DNA of 64,000 bases, taken from positions 1,736,001-1,800,000 of the forward strand of contig JAUKUA010000006.1 in NCBI GenBank assembly GCA_030549175.1. Reading direction: 5' to 3'. Shown here in pieces: positions 45,054 to 55,338 of this stretch. This DNA comes from Lasiosphaeris hirsuta (taxonomy: Eukaryota > Ascomycota > Sordariomycetes > Sordariales > Lasiosphaeriaceae). The position numbers and the translations under genes are program-made. The first letter of the stretch is position 1. Every line of letters begins with the position of its first letter. The notes under the pieces were generated by a model that had not been told where the DNA came from, ran no database searches, and saw only the letters and a list, made by a program, of their open reading frames with translations.

Positions 45054-45216
45054 TGTGGGCAAGACAGAGCAAAGGGAAACGGTGATAGATTCTGTGGTGT
45101 TGCGGGCCAGGATTTCCCTGGCCTACAACAGCTATCTTGGTGTGGCCCAAAGGGCACTAGCTAGGCGAGGTGGCGTGTGCGCCCTGCACCCTCGAGGTGG
45201 GGCACCACCTCCAACA
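45054..45216 (-). repeat. copia 5' LTR (element orientation)
   Basis: 163 bp, TG...CA on the plus strand, sister of 39607-39769; ends CCTCCAACA at 45216. Confidence 0.85.
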
Positions 45217-45344
45217 CTCACCTATACCACCACCACCTACCCGCCCAGCCAACCGCCTAGCCAACCGCCCTACCACCTGCCCTACCGCCCGCCCTGCCGC
45301 CTGCCCTACACCCGAGCCGGCCAGCCAGCCAGCCAGCCAGCCAG

Positions 45345-46084
45345 CCTTTGATCAACCTTGTCATATTCCTAAGTTGCCTGTGCACTTCAACGACTTTGAG
45401 GTCGACCTCTCAGGGCTAGGTGCCATCAAAGAAGACCCTGCAGCACCTGCTGTGGAACTTGGCGATGTTTTCATTGTGCAGGATGGGTTTGCCAGTATCT
45501 ACAACAGCCTGAAGCTTGCAGTAGATAAGATGGAGAAGTATCTGGACTTGATGGATAGTATACCAGCCTTTTGGGCCTTGATGATCCTGCTCCCTGACTG
45601 TAAGGCAAAATGGATTGAGCGGTTCTTCGTTGATAACCCAGTCAAGGTAAGCAGGATAAAGGCCGACTTTCGAGCCTTCGTTGCAACAAGAGTGCCACCA
45701 CCTACCGCCACACCTTCGCCAGAGCCTGATAGTGATGTTGGCCCAGATCTGCAACGACGACGAGAAGCACATCGCCCAGGCTTTGGTGATGGCTTCTTCG
45801 ATATCCCTAACGTACCGTTACTTCAAGACGAAGTTGACAAGTATTTTAGGGAAGGTGTTTATTGCATCGAAGAGACCCCCTTTGAATGGTAGCAACTTAA
45901 CAAGCGTCGTTTTCCTTGCCTTGCAGAGTTGGCATTCGGGTTGTTATCAATTCCACCCACATCTTGTAAGTGCGAAAGGACATTCAGCCTCTCAAAACTG
46001 GCATTAAGTCAACAACGACACAACACCAGTGACTGCACCATCTGCATGCTACAATGTCTTCGAAATTGGCTGCGAATTAGGTAA
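45345..46084 (+). pseudogene. hAT transposase C-terminal half with one TAG
   Basis: The frame after the Pro/Ala-rich low-complexity run (45222-45345) encodes DLSGLGAIKEDPAAPAV, YNSLKLAVDKMEKYLDLMDS, IPAFWALMILLPDCKAKWIE and a hAT dimerisation domain: EW*QLNKRRFPCLAELAFGL, LLSIPPTSCKCERTFSLSKL, MLQCLRNWL, terminating at TAA 46082-46084. The TAG at 45890-45892 replaces the second Trp of the conserved WW...N block. The RNase-H-like core with its DDE residues and the BED finger are absent because the copia LTR abuts the 5' side. The rest of the frame is uninterrupted. Confidence 0.75.
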
Positions 46085-46278
46085 ATTTGAAGCGGAATGG
46101 GGGGTCTGGGGGGTGGTCTGGAGTCCATATGTACACCCCGGCACGGATTAACTGCTTCCGGGGGGGGGGCTTGGCATTAATTGCAATTAATTGAGGCAAT
46201 TCAACTAACTAAATCCTCAATTCAATTATGGCTCTGAAAATTCAACTCAATCCAACCTGTGGGCCAAAGTTGGATTGC

Positions 46279-46623
46279 TTAAATTGATCGGGGCGCTGCC
46301 ATGAAGCCGTTGGCGAACCTCTTGCCCTCACACCAATCCACAAACTCCCTGGCCTTTCCATCATATGCCTTCTTGGTGTTCTTAGGCCGGTTCTTATGAA
46401 TCTTGGCCCAGATGTCCTGGGCATTGGTCCGGAGCTCTACCTGGTTCATGAGGCTCCGTTGCAGGGCCATGAGCTTGCCGGCCGGCCCCCCCTGACCGGC
46501 AACAGTGATGCTTGTCTTCACCGGAGCGGCCTTTGCTTTGCCCACCCTGGTTGCTGTGGATGCCTTGGTTGTTGCCTTGGCTGCTGCGGGGCCCTTGTGT
46601 TGCTGTGGCTTATGGGGCGCCAT
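46279..46623 (-). pseudogene. Crypton-type tyrosine recombinase, N-terminal fragment
   Basis: ATG at 46623 starts MAPHKPQQHKGPAAAKATTK, a basic Ala/Lys-rich leader, then LMALQRSLMNQVEL, AQDIWAKIHKNRPKNTKKAY and DGKAREFVDWCEGKRF. The last block is the start of the core-binding domain of fungal Crypton recombinases and relatives (GCR1_C/Ndc10-like). The frame ends after FMAAPRSI, without the catalytic RHRY domain, so this is a 5' stub of about 114 codons. Cryptons move via circular intermediates by tyrosine recombination. The upstream frame to 46851 is likely leader or promoter. Confidence 0.6.
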
Positions 46624-46854
46624 TTTGATGCCGGGTCTTGTGAGTGAAGCAGAGGGTGGTGGGTTTGTGGCCGTTGCTTCAGGGCCCCAAGGAAGGCAGA
46701 TGGGGCCAGAAAATAGTAGAAAATGGCCGTTTTGGGTGCCCAAAAGGCGGTATTTAAGGCTGTCTTTTGTGTGTTGGGAGGGTGAAAGAGGTGGTGGAAA
46801 GTTGGTTGCCGGAAATGGTTTTTCAGGGCTGGGGGGGCCCTTTGACCCCAAATG

Positions 46855-46900
46855 ACGGCCTTCAGTGGCCTTCAGTGGCCTTCAGCGGCCTTCAGTGGTG
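46855..46900. repeat. Tandem GGCCTTCAGT decamer, four copies
   Basis: Four consecutive GGCCTTCAGT/CGG units; located upstream of the Crypton fragment. Confidence 0.7.
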
Positions 46901-46990
46901 TAGGTGTTTGCTTGCAGTGCATTAGTGCGCTGTAGGTAGGCGGGGTTACAGTGACCTGCAGCAAATCAGCGGCTGGATCAGCCGGGTATG

Positions 46991-47005
46991 TGGGCATTCT
47001 AGACT
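46991..47005. repeat. Left target-site duplication of the LINE
   Basis: TGGGCATTCTAGACT, identical to 50749-50763. Confidence 0.75.
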
Positions 47006-50000
47006 GATTGATTGTTTTATTGTGCAGGGTTATGCCCCGTAGGGGCAATCACACAGCAAGGCTCTCGAAGTCCCCGCAAACGCCTAAGGCCCCCGGCCTA
47101 CTAAGATAAGGAGATCCTCCGCCCTGAGTCCACCGATAAGAGAGTCCTGGCCCGGGGTCCCCGGGCCGACAGTACCATACTCCTCCCCGAGCTCCGAACC
47201 CCTTTTCATATGCCACTTCCGGGCCTCGCCTACCCAGCTCACTCACCCATCAGCCTAAGATACATAAAAACCCCTCGCGGGAAAAAGCCATCCTTTCTCA
47301 ATTTGTTATGGCCCCGGCCTAGGCCTCCTATCCAGTATCAGTCTATGTAGTATTTTCTTCCCACTTTCGTTGTTACTAGTATTTTCTTCCTAGTAACTTA
47401 TCCGCGAAGCTCCCGAACAGGTCGAGCCATTTCTTAGACCTTCTCCATACTATCTATAGCAGGCTACCGTTATAGCTAGGAAGTGCTCTTACGTTCAGTA
47501 AGTACGTAAACATGTGTCCCCTATTCTTATAAGACCCACATTCGTAGGGTCCCTAAGTCTCCGGGTCGTGGTTAAACCGTTCATGGTACTTCTTAAAGTC
47601 CCCATGGCCGGTCCTTTCCGCCAACAGGGCCACGTAGGCCTTACGGGACAGGGCCAGTTCCAATAACCTGTCCTTCCAATAGATCTCCCAGTACCGGTAG
47701 TCCTTAGGGACTCTATCCTACCAATACCACTGTAGCCGGCACTTCCTTTCTTTTATATAGTATACCTTCTACTTTCTATCTAATATAATAGCCGTAGCCA
47801 TAACTTCTATCGGAACCTCCCTCCCGACGCCTCTTGTCTAGAGGAAGTCGTCGTATAAGAGGGGTGCCCCGCCGACGCAGCGGGCGATCTTCTTAAGGAA
47901 CGTGTCGTTCTTCTTACTAAGGATACATAGCTTATACAATTTTCGGACTACCGGATACGTCCGGCCTAGCTAGATGAGCCTTCTTACGAAGACGTTCTTC
48001 CGGGCCTCGACGAGGTACTAGGTTATAGGAACTCTAGATTCTAGGTATAACACAGCGGTTCTTATAGTCTTCTACGTTAATAACGTTACCCGGAGGCTAT
48101 TATTAACTATTACGTCTAGCGTGTCGTTAATGAAATACTTACTGTACCGACCGTATTATATCTCTGCCGTATATAATAACGTTAGTAAGAGGATTGTCTT
48201 AACTACTTAGACCGTGAGCCTTAAAGCTAACCCTTTGACCTTACCTAAGATATAGTCTAGAAGTATAGTCGTTAGCTTATCTCTAGTTACTATTACCTTT
48301 GTATATACCCTGAAGTGTAATAGTAAGTCGAACTATATTCTTAGTTACTAAAGTATCTCCTTATATAGTACGATAACTCTTTATATGAGGATGTCTAGTC
48401 TTAGGCCCTTCTTTAGTATAAAGAGGATATACTTACTTTTCGTACCATCGAAAGGAACTTCGTTACTCTTTCCCTAGGTTAGGAACTTCTTAAGTCTTAC
48501 TATAAGTTTAGCCCAGACCGATTTCTCCGTCTTACTTATTATAATAACTATGACATCGTTTATATAATAATAGGTCTGGTCGTTCTTTATCATTGTTACG
48601 AGGTATAGTATAAAAAGGATAGGTAAGAGAGAAGAGTCTTATGGTAGTCCTTTTAGTATCGGTCACTAAGTCTTTGTCGGGTCTTTCTTAATCATAACGA
48701 CTCGGTTTGTTAAGAAGGTAATATAGAAGTAGGTTACAATATAGTCCTATCTCGTCTTTATAAGCTTTTATTTTAGTCTTTATTTTTATATTATATTAAA
48801 GGTATTTTTTATATCGGCTATGACTACCCTTACTACTAAGCCTTTTACCTATGTATCTTTTATATCATAGATCGTTACCGTTAGTAAGTCTGTTACTAAT
48901 CGTTATAATATCCTACCTACGTATTATAGGTAGATAAAGCCCTTTTATATAGTTAGGACTTTTATTCTTCTTATTACTAGCCTTTTTAAGTCTTTTCTAA
49001 CGTAAGATAAAAGTAAGATCGGTCTTAAGTCCTTTATATTCGTCTTAGAACGTCTTATTTTAGGGATAGATATTATTTCTGTGACTTTTTATATCTTAAG
49101 ATATTATCTTATCCATAGATATATCCTATATAAGATAGTAAGTACGACTATAAAGGCTAAGGAAGTCTTAGTTACTTTTTTATCTAAGCTTATTATCTTG
49201 TCGTATTAGGTAGCCTTTAGTATGTCTATTGTTACTTCGTCTAACCTTAGTACTATTGTCTATATTCCGTAACATGTCCGGTAAGCCTTTTCTTTTATAA
49301 CTTCGATACTTTATAAGATACGTCATAGTAACCTTAGCTATAAAATACCGAGATATTCCGTGTCCGTAAGATCAACGTTATACTATAGTACTATTAATTC
49401 TTTGTGTATAATAGCTGCCATATATACTACCATATAACTTATTAGTTCTTTTATCCTTAAGGTAAGGCTTAGGAAGATATCTACCGGTACCTAGTATTCT
49501 TACTACCTTATTACCTTTTATAGGTTTCTTAGTTTAGTTACCTTTTAAACCTTCCTATGTCAATACCCCGTACGGATAGTCCTAACCTTTTTCTTATAAA
49601 TTATCTACGCCAGGGTTTACGTCCCTTCGTCTTCTTAGTCCTTAGTTGTCCGAAGATATTTTCTTACCTCTTTAAGTTCTTCGTTTTATCACGGCTACCT
49701 CTTTCTATCGGACTATCCCCTTCTTCCGTATTAGTGTAATAATAGTTTCATGGCCTCTTAGGCCCTTTGAATAGCCTCTTTTATTTCTTACCTTCCGTTT
49801 ATTACCGTAGGTAAGTCTTAGGCCCGCTCCTTTATATTAATTACCTATTTCTCTAACATATATAGACCGAGCCTTTATAGGAGGTTCTTCCACTTTGTCC
49901 TTCCTAGGACTGTTATTTTTAGGAGTAGATAGTTTAAACTTATAACCTTGTCTTTCTCGACGTTACCGTAGGCTTATAGGTCCGAGTAGAAAGCTAGGTT

Positions 50001-50748
50001 TAGGATGTTCCTTCCCTTAGTTAATATATCCTATATTAGGATATATAACCTCTCTTTACTTACCTACGTAACAATAACCTTTACTACCGGTTTGGTATGT
50101 CTTTCCGCCTACTAGAGTAGATACTTTATGTTAAAGTCTCCCGTGATTAGTAGTTCCTTATCTTCCTTTCTTAGGTTTAGGACCTCTTAGATATATGAGG
50201 GTTATGTCCTTACGTTCCTATATACCGAGAAGACTCGTAGCTCTTCGTTTTTAACCCTGACCACGTCCCCTGATCTAAAGTCACCCGTTGGTTCCTAGTC
50301 TTAGTCCTTGGCGTAGTATACTACCGTCCCTAGTTTACCATAGGTCTTGTTTTCTATTACCGCCACAAAGGCCGGGTATATCCTAGTCTCTTCGTACTCC
50401 ATAGAATACCACGGTTCTTAGATAAGGACTAGGTCGTACCTACCTTAGGCCCCCTGTTCGAGTAGGGAGTTATAGTACACGAGGGTCTTGGCGGTATTCC
50501 CTACTAAGGCTCTGATCATGTCGAGATAGGGGTACCTAGCTCTATTCCTTCCTGTTAGGTACCTAGTAGGGAGGGGGATAGTAGTCTAGTCGATCTAGGT
50601 AAGAAGCTGGCTCTTCTGTACCTGTACGTGATTAGTAACGAGTGCCTTTGTGGGATCCGGACGTACCCCCGCTTCCGGGGGTCGGGTAACGTGTCCCTAG
50701 AGAAGATGCCCCGTACGATCGGGGTTGCCGTTTTACGTGGGGCCGGCA
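47006..50748 (-). mobile_element. Tad-like LINE, RIP-degraded, 3.74 kb
   Basis: A sharply AT-rich block, full of TA dinucleotides, bounded by a perfect 15-bp duplication. On the minus strand, right to left: LDMIRALVGNTAKTLVYYNS (50500), DLVLI*EPW with CAA-to-TAA (50440-50400), VFSVYRN and ELLITGDFN (GDFN at 50130-50141), the landmarks of an APE endonuclease; then YINDVIVIIISKTEKSV (48549-48566 onward), the mutated F/YxDD catalytic block of RT, followed by a region matching KTE...FD.TKS. Many stops occur. No gag-like ORF1 is seen, so it may be 5' truncated. Both ends (47006-47330, 50580-50748) are GC-rich and unmutated, in contrast with the body. Confidence 0.8.
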
Positions 50749-50763
50749 TGGGCATTCTAGACT
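50749..50763. repeat. Right target-site duplication of the LINE
   Basis: TGGGCATTCTAGACT, identical to 46991-47005. Bases beyond diverge, as expected. Confidence 0.75.
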
Positions 50764-51590
50764 ATCTCTGGCATGGCACGCAGGTCAGCTGGAGATATCT
50801 CGAAATATCATGCGGAGCAAGGTTTTCAGGGTTAGGGTTATATATGGGGCGGCTGATCAGCGGGCGCCTCAGCTGAGCCGTAGATACCACTCTGATGCTT
50901 TCAGACTCCCGTTTTACCGCTTCACTAATCAGCTCAAACTTCCTCACCTCCAAGCAAAACCCACCACCCACGCGGCCCTGCTTCTGCAACGTCCCCATCA
51001 CCTTCACCCTCACCTCCTTCCCCTTTTACCGTCTCAATCACTCAACTTCTGATATGCCCCCACCTCCTCCGCCAGCACCGGCCTCGCCGCCCCTTCCTTA
51101 ACATTCCACTTTAGCTGACCCTTCTGCGTAAACGGCGCAAGCGCTACCTTCTTCAACTCCGCCCTTACCCCTAACATCTACACAATTCCCCCCTTCACTG
51201 TCCCAACCCCAGGCATAGCCACAATCACCATCCCGCTCACCGTAATCTCAATGCCCCTAAATTTATAACTCGCATTCGCCACCGCCTTAAGCTCCTCCTT
51301 CCACCTCTCTACATCCGGAAGACAATTCTCGTCCTTCAAGTACACAAACGCAAGCAAATGCTCCTGATTCGGCGCCGGACTAACCACCCAATATCCGATA
51401 TGCGAGACAGTGCATCATACGCGCCATCCTAGCAGGGTCCCAGACCGTACGGTAGAGTGGAGTCAGTCCGATGGCGACGGCGGGGCGGCCCTGGTCGTTG
51501 CGGACTTGGCGCATGTGTTCGAGGAAAGTGGGTTGGATGTAGACAGGGTGGCCTTGGGTGAGTCTGAAAGGTTTGTAGATGGGATTCGCC
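50764..51590 (-). pseudogene. Unrecognised decayed gene (3' part next to LINE)
   Basis: Three frames in order on the minus strand: GHPVYIQPTFLEHMRQVRND, GRPAVAIGLTPLYRTVWDPA, RMARMMHCLAYRILGG (to 51380); NQEHLLAFVYLKDENCLPDV and FRGIEITVSGMVIVAMPGVG (51387-51178); then VALAPFTQKGQLKWNVKEGA, AEEVGAYQKLSD and VKVMGTLQKQGRVGGGF with CLEVRKFELISEAVK. The pieces have ordinary protein composition and overlap in order, so a gene of about 300 residues existed. I cannot name the family. The LINE inserted at its left edge. Confidence 0.4.
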
Positions 51591-52035
51591 GCCGTGGCTG
51601 GGATGGGAAGGGGCAGGGTGCGTGAAAAGGCCCTTGAGGATGCCGATGATGCGGGCGATGGAGTGGACGCCGCGCTTGTCGAGACGAAGAGCATGTAGTA
51701 GCCTCTGGGCCACTACAGAGGTTGCAGTTGGCGGGGGCGGTGATGGTGAGGTGGGTGCCGTGCTGGCGGAAATTAGAGAGGAATATGAGGGACTGGTTTA
51801 CGTGCAGCAGTGCGTTACGGAGCCAAGGCGGACGAAGTTTATTTTGGAAATGTCGACGATGGTGGAGCGTTGGCCGCCCTTATGGAGGTAGGGAGGTTCG
51901 AAGAACTGGCCGTTGGTGGACACTGGTCAGACTAGACTGTGTCGTACTTGTCGCCGCTGACGGAGAAGACCTTTCCGTCGGGAAGCAGGAGGAAGGTTCT
52001 GTGGTAGCAGCGGTTCATGCTCTCCTCTACTATTA
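51591..52035 (-). pseudogene. Galactose/glyoxal oxidase C-terminal relic
   Basis: Blocks in order on the minus strand: NRCYHRTFLLLPDGKVFSVS (52020-51955), then in a shifted frame FFEPPYLHKGGQRSTIVDIS, NFVRLGSVTHCCT (51905-51800), LTITAPANCNLC (another frame, about 51740) and YYMLFV followed after one shift by LDKRGVHSIARIIGILKG (51690-51620). This is the order of the DUF1929 immunoglobulin-like tail of copper radical oxidases (SVTH being the motif with the copper His). The beta-propeller part is missing. Secreted enzymes of this group make hydrogen peroxide; this copy is dead. Confidence 0.6.
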
Positions 52036-52330
52036 AGGTTTACTGTTTGGCAGGATGGGCGAAATATTTTCAATATCCCTGTCAATCTATATCGATTATC
52101 GGGCTTATCGAACGATATTAAGTAGATGTCGAAGGTCGTTTTGTGTGGATGGGTTGCCCGACAACACTGCCAATTCCGTGGTCGGCCTTGACATCACCCA
52201 AAACCAGCAGGTCTAAGTTGCAACGCGTGTATCGCAACAACAAGGCATCAAATCGATATAAAAAACGCATGAAAGTATTGGGCTTATTGAGGGCAATTGG
52301 GTTTTTTTCATGAGACTGCGACACCATTCA
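52036..52330. other. Intergenic
   Basis: No gene seen between the oxidase relic and the HET-ankyrin gene. Confidence 0.4.
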
Positions 52331-55199
52331 CTAGCTCTGGCGCCAAGCTCTTAGCACCTTTACAACTTCTTCGTGACCTTGCCATGCCGCCCCCCTAAGT
52401 GGTGTAACACCATCATTGTCGGCAGATTCCAAGTTGGCCCCCTTTTGAAGCAATAGCTCCACAACTTCTTTGTGACCTTGCCATGCCGCCCCCCCAAGTG
52501 GTGTAACACCATATTTGTTGGCAGATTCCAAGTTGGCCCCCTTTTGAAGCAATAGCTCCACAACTTCTTTGTGACCTTGCCATGCCGCCCTCACAAGTGG
52601 TGTATCACCATTTTTGTTGGCAGATTCCAAGTTGGCCCCCTTTTGAAGCAATAGCTCCACAACTTCTTTGTGACCTTGCCATGCCGCCCTCACAAGTAGT
52701 GTATCACCATTTTTGTTAGCAGATTCCAAGTTAGCCCCCTTTTGAAGCAATAGCTCCACAACTTCTTTGTGGCCTTGCCATGCCGCCCCCCCAAGTGGTG
52801 TATCACCATTTTTGTTGGCAGATTCCAAGTTGGCCCCCTTTTGAAGCAATAGCTCCACAGCTGCTTTGTGGCCTTGCCTTGCCGCTATCCCAAGTGGTGT
52901 ATCACCATTTTCGTTAGTAGATTTCAAGCTCGCCCCCTTTTTGAGTAGCGAGTGTATGGCTACTTCATTACCACTTTCTGCTGCTAATTGCAGTGGCCGC
53001 CACCCATCCATATTCTTAGCATCTGGGTCAACTTTGCCAGAATCGAGCAGAAGCTTGGTGACAGTTCCATTCCCATTCTTCGCCGCCTGGAACAGCGCCG
53101 TCTGCTTGTCTGTAATCTCCATGTTCCAATTCGCTCCTCCAGCGCTTAGCAAGAGCTTGGAGGCTTCCTCGTGTTTGTGTTGTATCGCCAGCCAGAAGGG
53201 CAGGCTTAGGTACTTCTGGTCGTCCAGGTCAACCATGCCAGTATCGAGCAGTAGTTTGATGACGGACTTGTGGCCCCCTATTGCCGCTATGCATATTGTT
53301 TCCCATCGGCCGATGTGCCTAATAAACTGGTCGACCATGGCGAGTATCTTGCTGACATGTCCCTGTTTTGGCTTGTCACGGTGAATAAACCACGGAACGG
53401 CTAGCTTATCCAGAGTCTTGAATGCCCTCTCGAATACCTCGGTTGTTGTTCGGAGGTTCTCGGCCAACGCGTCGTATCTCATCGTAGTTTGAAATACGAG
53501 CCGAATGCTCTCGAGTCTTGCTGTTTTTTCGAGATGCTCATCAAGCTCGGAGGGCTCGGGCACTTGGCTGCTGACAAAGAGTTTGTCGTATTCTCTAGCT
53601 TCCGGGCGGTTCTCCCAGTCCCAAACGAGAGGAACATCAAGTAGAGAGGTTTTTGGCCTTGTGCCATTGCCGTCGAATTCCTCGCCATCGAAATGAACTG
53701 CAATTCGTATGATGGTCATGTGATCATCTAGAAGCCTGAGGATGGTAGGTTTCGCTGCATCCTGGAGCAGGCAGACTAGATCGCCTGCCTGGATGGCTTT
53801 TGCTCCTGACTGGATGAGCCGAGGCGAAGTTTTTTCATGCCTTACGCCGTGGCCGCTCGGCTCGTTTCGCCAAGTGATGTGGACCTTCTGCTTATCCTCC
53901 CAAGTAGAATCCTTTTCAACCAAAGAGATCTCACCAAGAAGGTAGCCCTTGCCCCTAATGATGGCGACTTCCCTATCACTCCAGGTAGCCACAGAGTGGT
54001 GTTGCTTGGGGAGAATACTGTGGATCAGCCGCTTAAAAAGTTCTTTCCAGGAGATGTTGTAGTCGGCCAATAGCTTCTTGTCGGCGTTGCCATCCGAGGC
54101 CATCCCCAGCAAAGCGTAGACCTTATCGTGATGCTCCGTAGCTTTGCGGGTGTGGTACATCTCGACCAACTCGCCCAGGGGACGTATTTGCAGGAAGGAT
54201 GGACCGGACTGGCTTGCTCCGCGCCTGGGTCGGAAGAGGGCACCCCTGATAAGGTAGGTTGCGGTGTAGATGATAGATTGCAGACCCAGACACAACTCGT
54301 AGGGCAGCTTTAATGTGCTAAGCCCTAAGCAGAAGGCATGCCCGTCCATTTCGGCCGAACCGCACTTAATAAGCACTTGACGAGCTGCGGCCACCTCTTG
54401 AAGAACCTAGAACCACAGCAGGATTACTATCTGCCCAGCGGTATGTCGTAGGATATGCTTGCTTACCTAGACACGTTCAAACCATGTTCGCCGAAGCAGG
54501 GAAAAGATAGCGTCTTGTCTCTTTTTGTCGTGCAACGGCTCATAACGTTCCTGCAAACCGGCAGCGCGTATGTCTTCGATGGCTTGATCGCTGTCCTCTG
54601 CTGCCTCGCCGAGCCAGACAAGGACGCGACCTGCTTTGGCGTAAATGTTGGCCATGGAATTCACCTGCCGCCCCTTCTCGTCGGCATCCTGCTGGTTGAT
54701 GCAGATGGCATCGACCCAGAGGACTCGCTCGAAGACGCGATCTCGAAGATGCAACAAGGCCGCATATAGGTTCGCTGTCACCTGCACGTCGCATTTGTTG
54801 ATGGAGATGGATCGGCGGGTGCTCTTGTCGCCCCAGACGTACGAGAGAGCTTCGTACAGATTGGCTCCTTCGCTGGAATCGCGCAACTGGTAGTTGATGA
54901 GCTGACATTCAATGCCGGCGTCCTCCCACTCGTGAGGCATCAGACGAAGCAAGCGAATCTGGCCGGGCTGCAACAGAGGGGCACCTCGATACCAAATCTT
55001 GGAGTTATTTCATCAGCGCCAATTCCGGGGCGCACCTAAAGCATGAAAGGGGAGCATGGAAGGAGGATCATACCTGAAGCGACCCCGTTCTCGCACAGGT
55101 ATCCGGTGCGGGTGACTGCAGGATGTTGATGGCTTGATCGCCTGCTGCTTCCACGCCGCAAGGCATCGCCGCATTCACCATATCCTGGCTTGGGGACAT
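52331..55199 (-). CDS. HET-ankyrin incompatibility-type gene, three exons with one TAG (55199-55074, 54997-54467, 54406-52331)
   Basis: ATG at 55199 (MSPSQDMVNAAMPCG) opens a short exon, joined over a 76-nt intron in phase 0 to exon 2 with the HET core: YEALSYVWGD, LWVDAICINQQDAD, MANIYAKAGRVLVWLGEAAE. Exon 2 ends at a GTAAGC donor; its last codon is TAG (54469-54467) in FERV*, where HET proteins have the Trp of RVWVxQE. A 60-nt intron follows and exon 3 continues VLQEVAAARQ. After a ~350-residue middle region come about four diverged ankyrin repeats and then six nearly identical ones with the core GHKEVVELLLQKGANLES, to 52331. About 909 codons. Such proteins are NLR-like allorecognition receptors. 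The TAG is the only lesion seen, so the gene may be a null allele or depend on codon rescue. Confidence 0.75.
52345..52930 (-). repeat. Six tandem 99-bp ankyrin-encoding units
   Basis: Units differ by a few bases each, mostly at codons in the variable loop (GDTPLGG, GDTLLVR, GDTPLVR, GVTPLGG, GVTPLRG). High identity between neighbours indicates recent unequal exchange or gene conversion. Confidence 0.8.
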
Positions 55200-55262
55200 G
55201 ATTGCGTATCTCAGGTACCGCGCGCGTCGACGAATATGTCGTATGACTTGGACAGATAATAT

Positions 55263-55338
55263 GCTGTGCTCAGTGCTTTAGTAAAGATGGTGTGCTCAGT
55301 GCGTTGGTAAATATGGTGTGCTCAGTGCTTTGGTGAAG
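55263..55338. repeat. ~30-bp tandem repeat, three copies
   Basis: TGTGCTCAGTGC followed by TTTAGTAAAGATGG, GTTGGTAAATATGG and TTTGGTGAAG; about 60 bp upstream of the HET-ankyrin start codon, so possibly in its promoter. Confidence 0.6.

Larger units (their letters stand above)
39607..45216 (-). mobile_element. Full-length Ty1/copia-type LTR retrotransposon, mutated
   Basis: Two direct 163-bp LTRs (39607-39769 and 45054-45216) with TG...CA ends bracket a 5.3-kb internal region read on the minus strand in the order gag, protease, integrase, reverse transcriptase, RNase H, the copia order. A primer-binding site abuts the 5' LTR and a purine tract abuts the 3' LTR. The LTRs differ at two positions, both transitions. 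The coding part carries many TAA/TAG stops that can be derived from CAA, CAG or TGG. Flanking 5-mers (CCAGG and CTCAC) do not match, so no target duplication is seen. It lies directly against a hAT fragment on the right. Confidence 0.85.

Noticed and set aside
45170..45344. Pro/Ala-rich start of the hAT reading frame as protein
   Set aside because: It begins inside the copia LTR and runs through a low-complexity CCGCC/CCAGC tract; chance open frame.
47049..47246. Short frame near the LINE 3' end
   Set aside because: Lies in the untranslated GC-rich end of the LINE.
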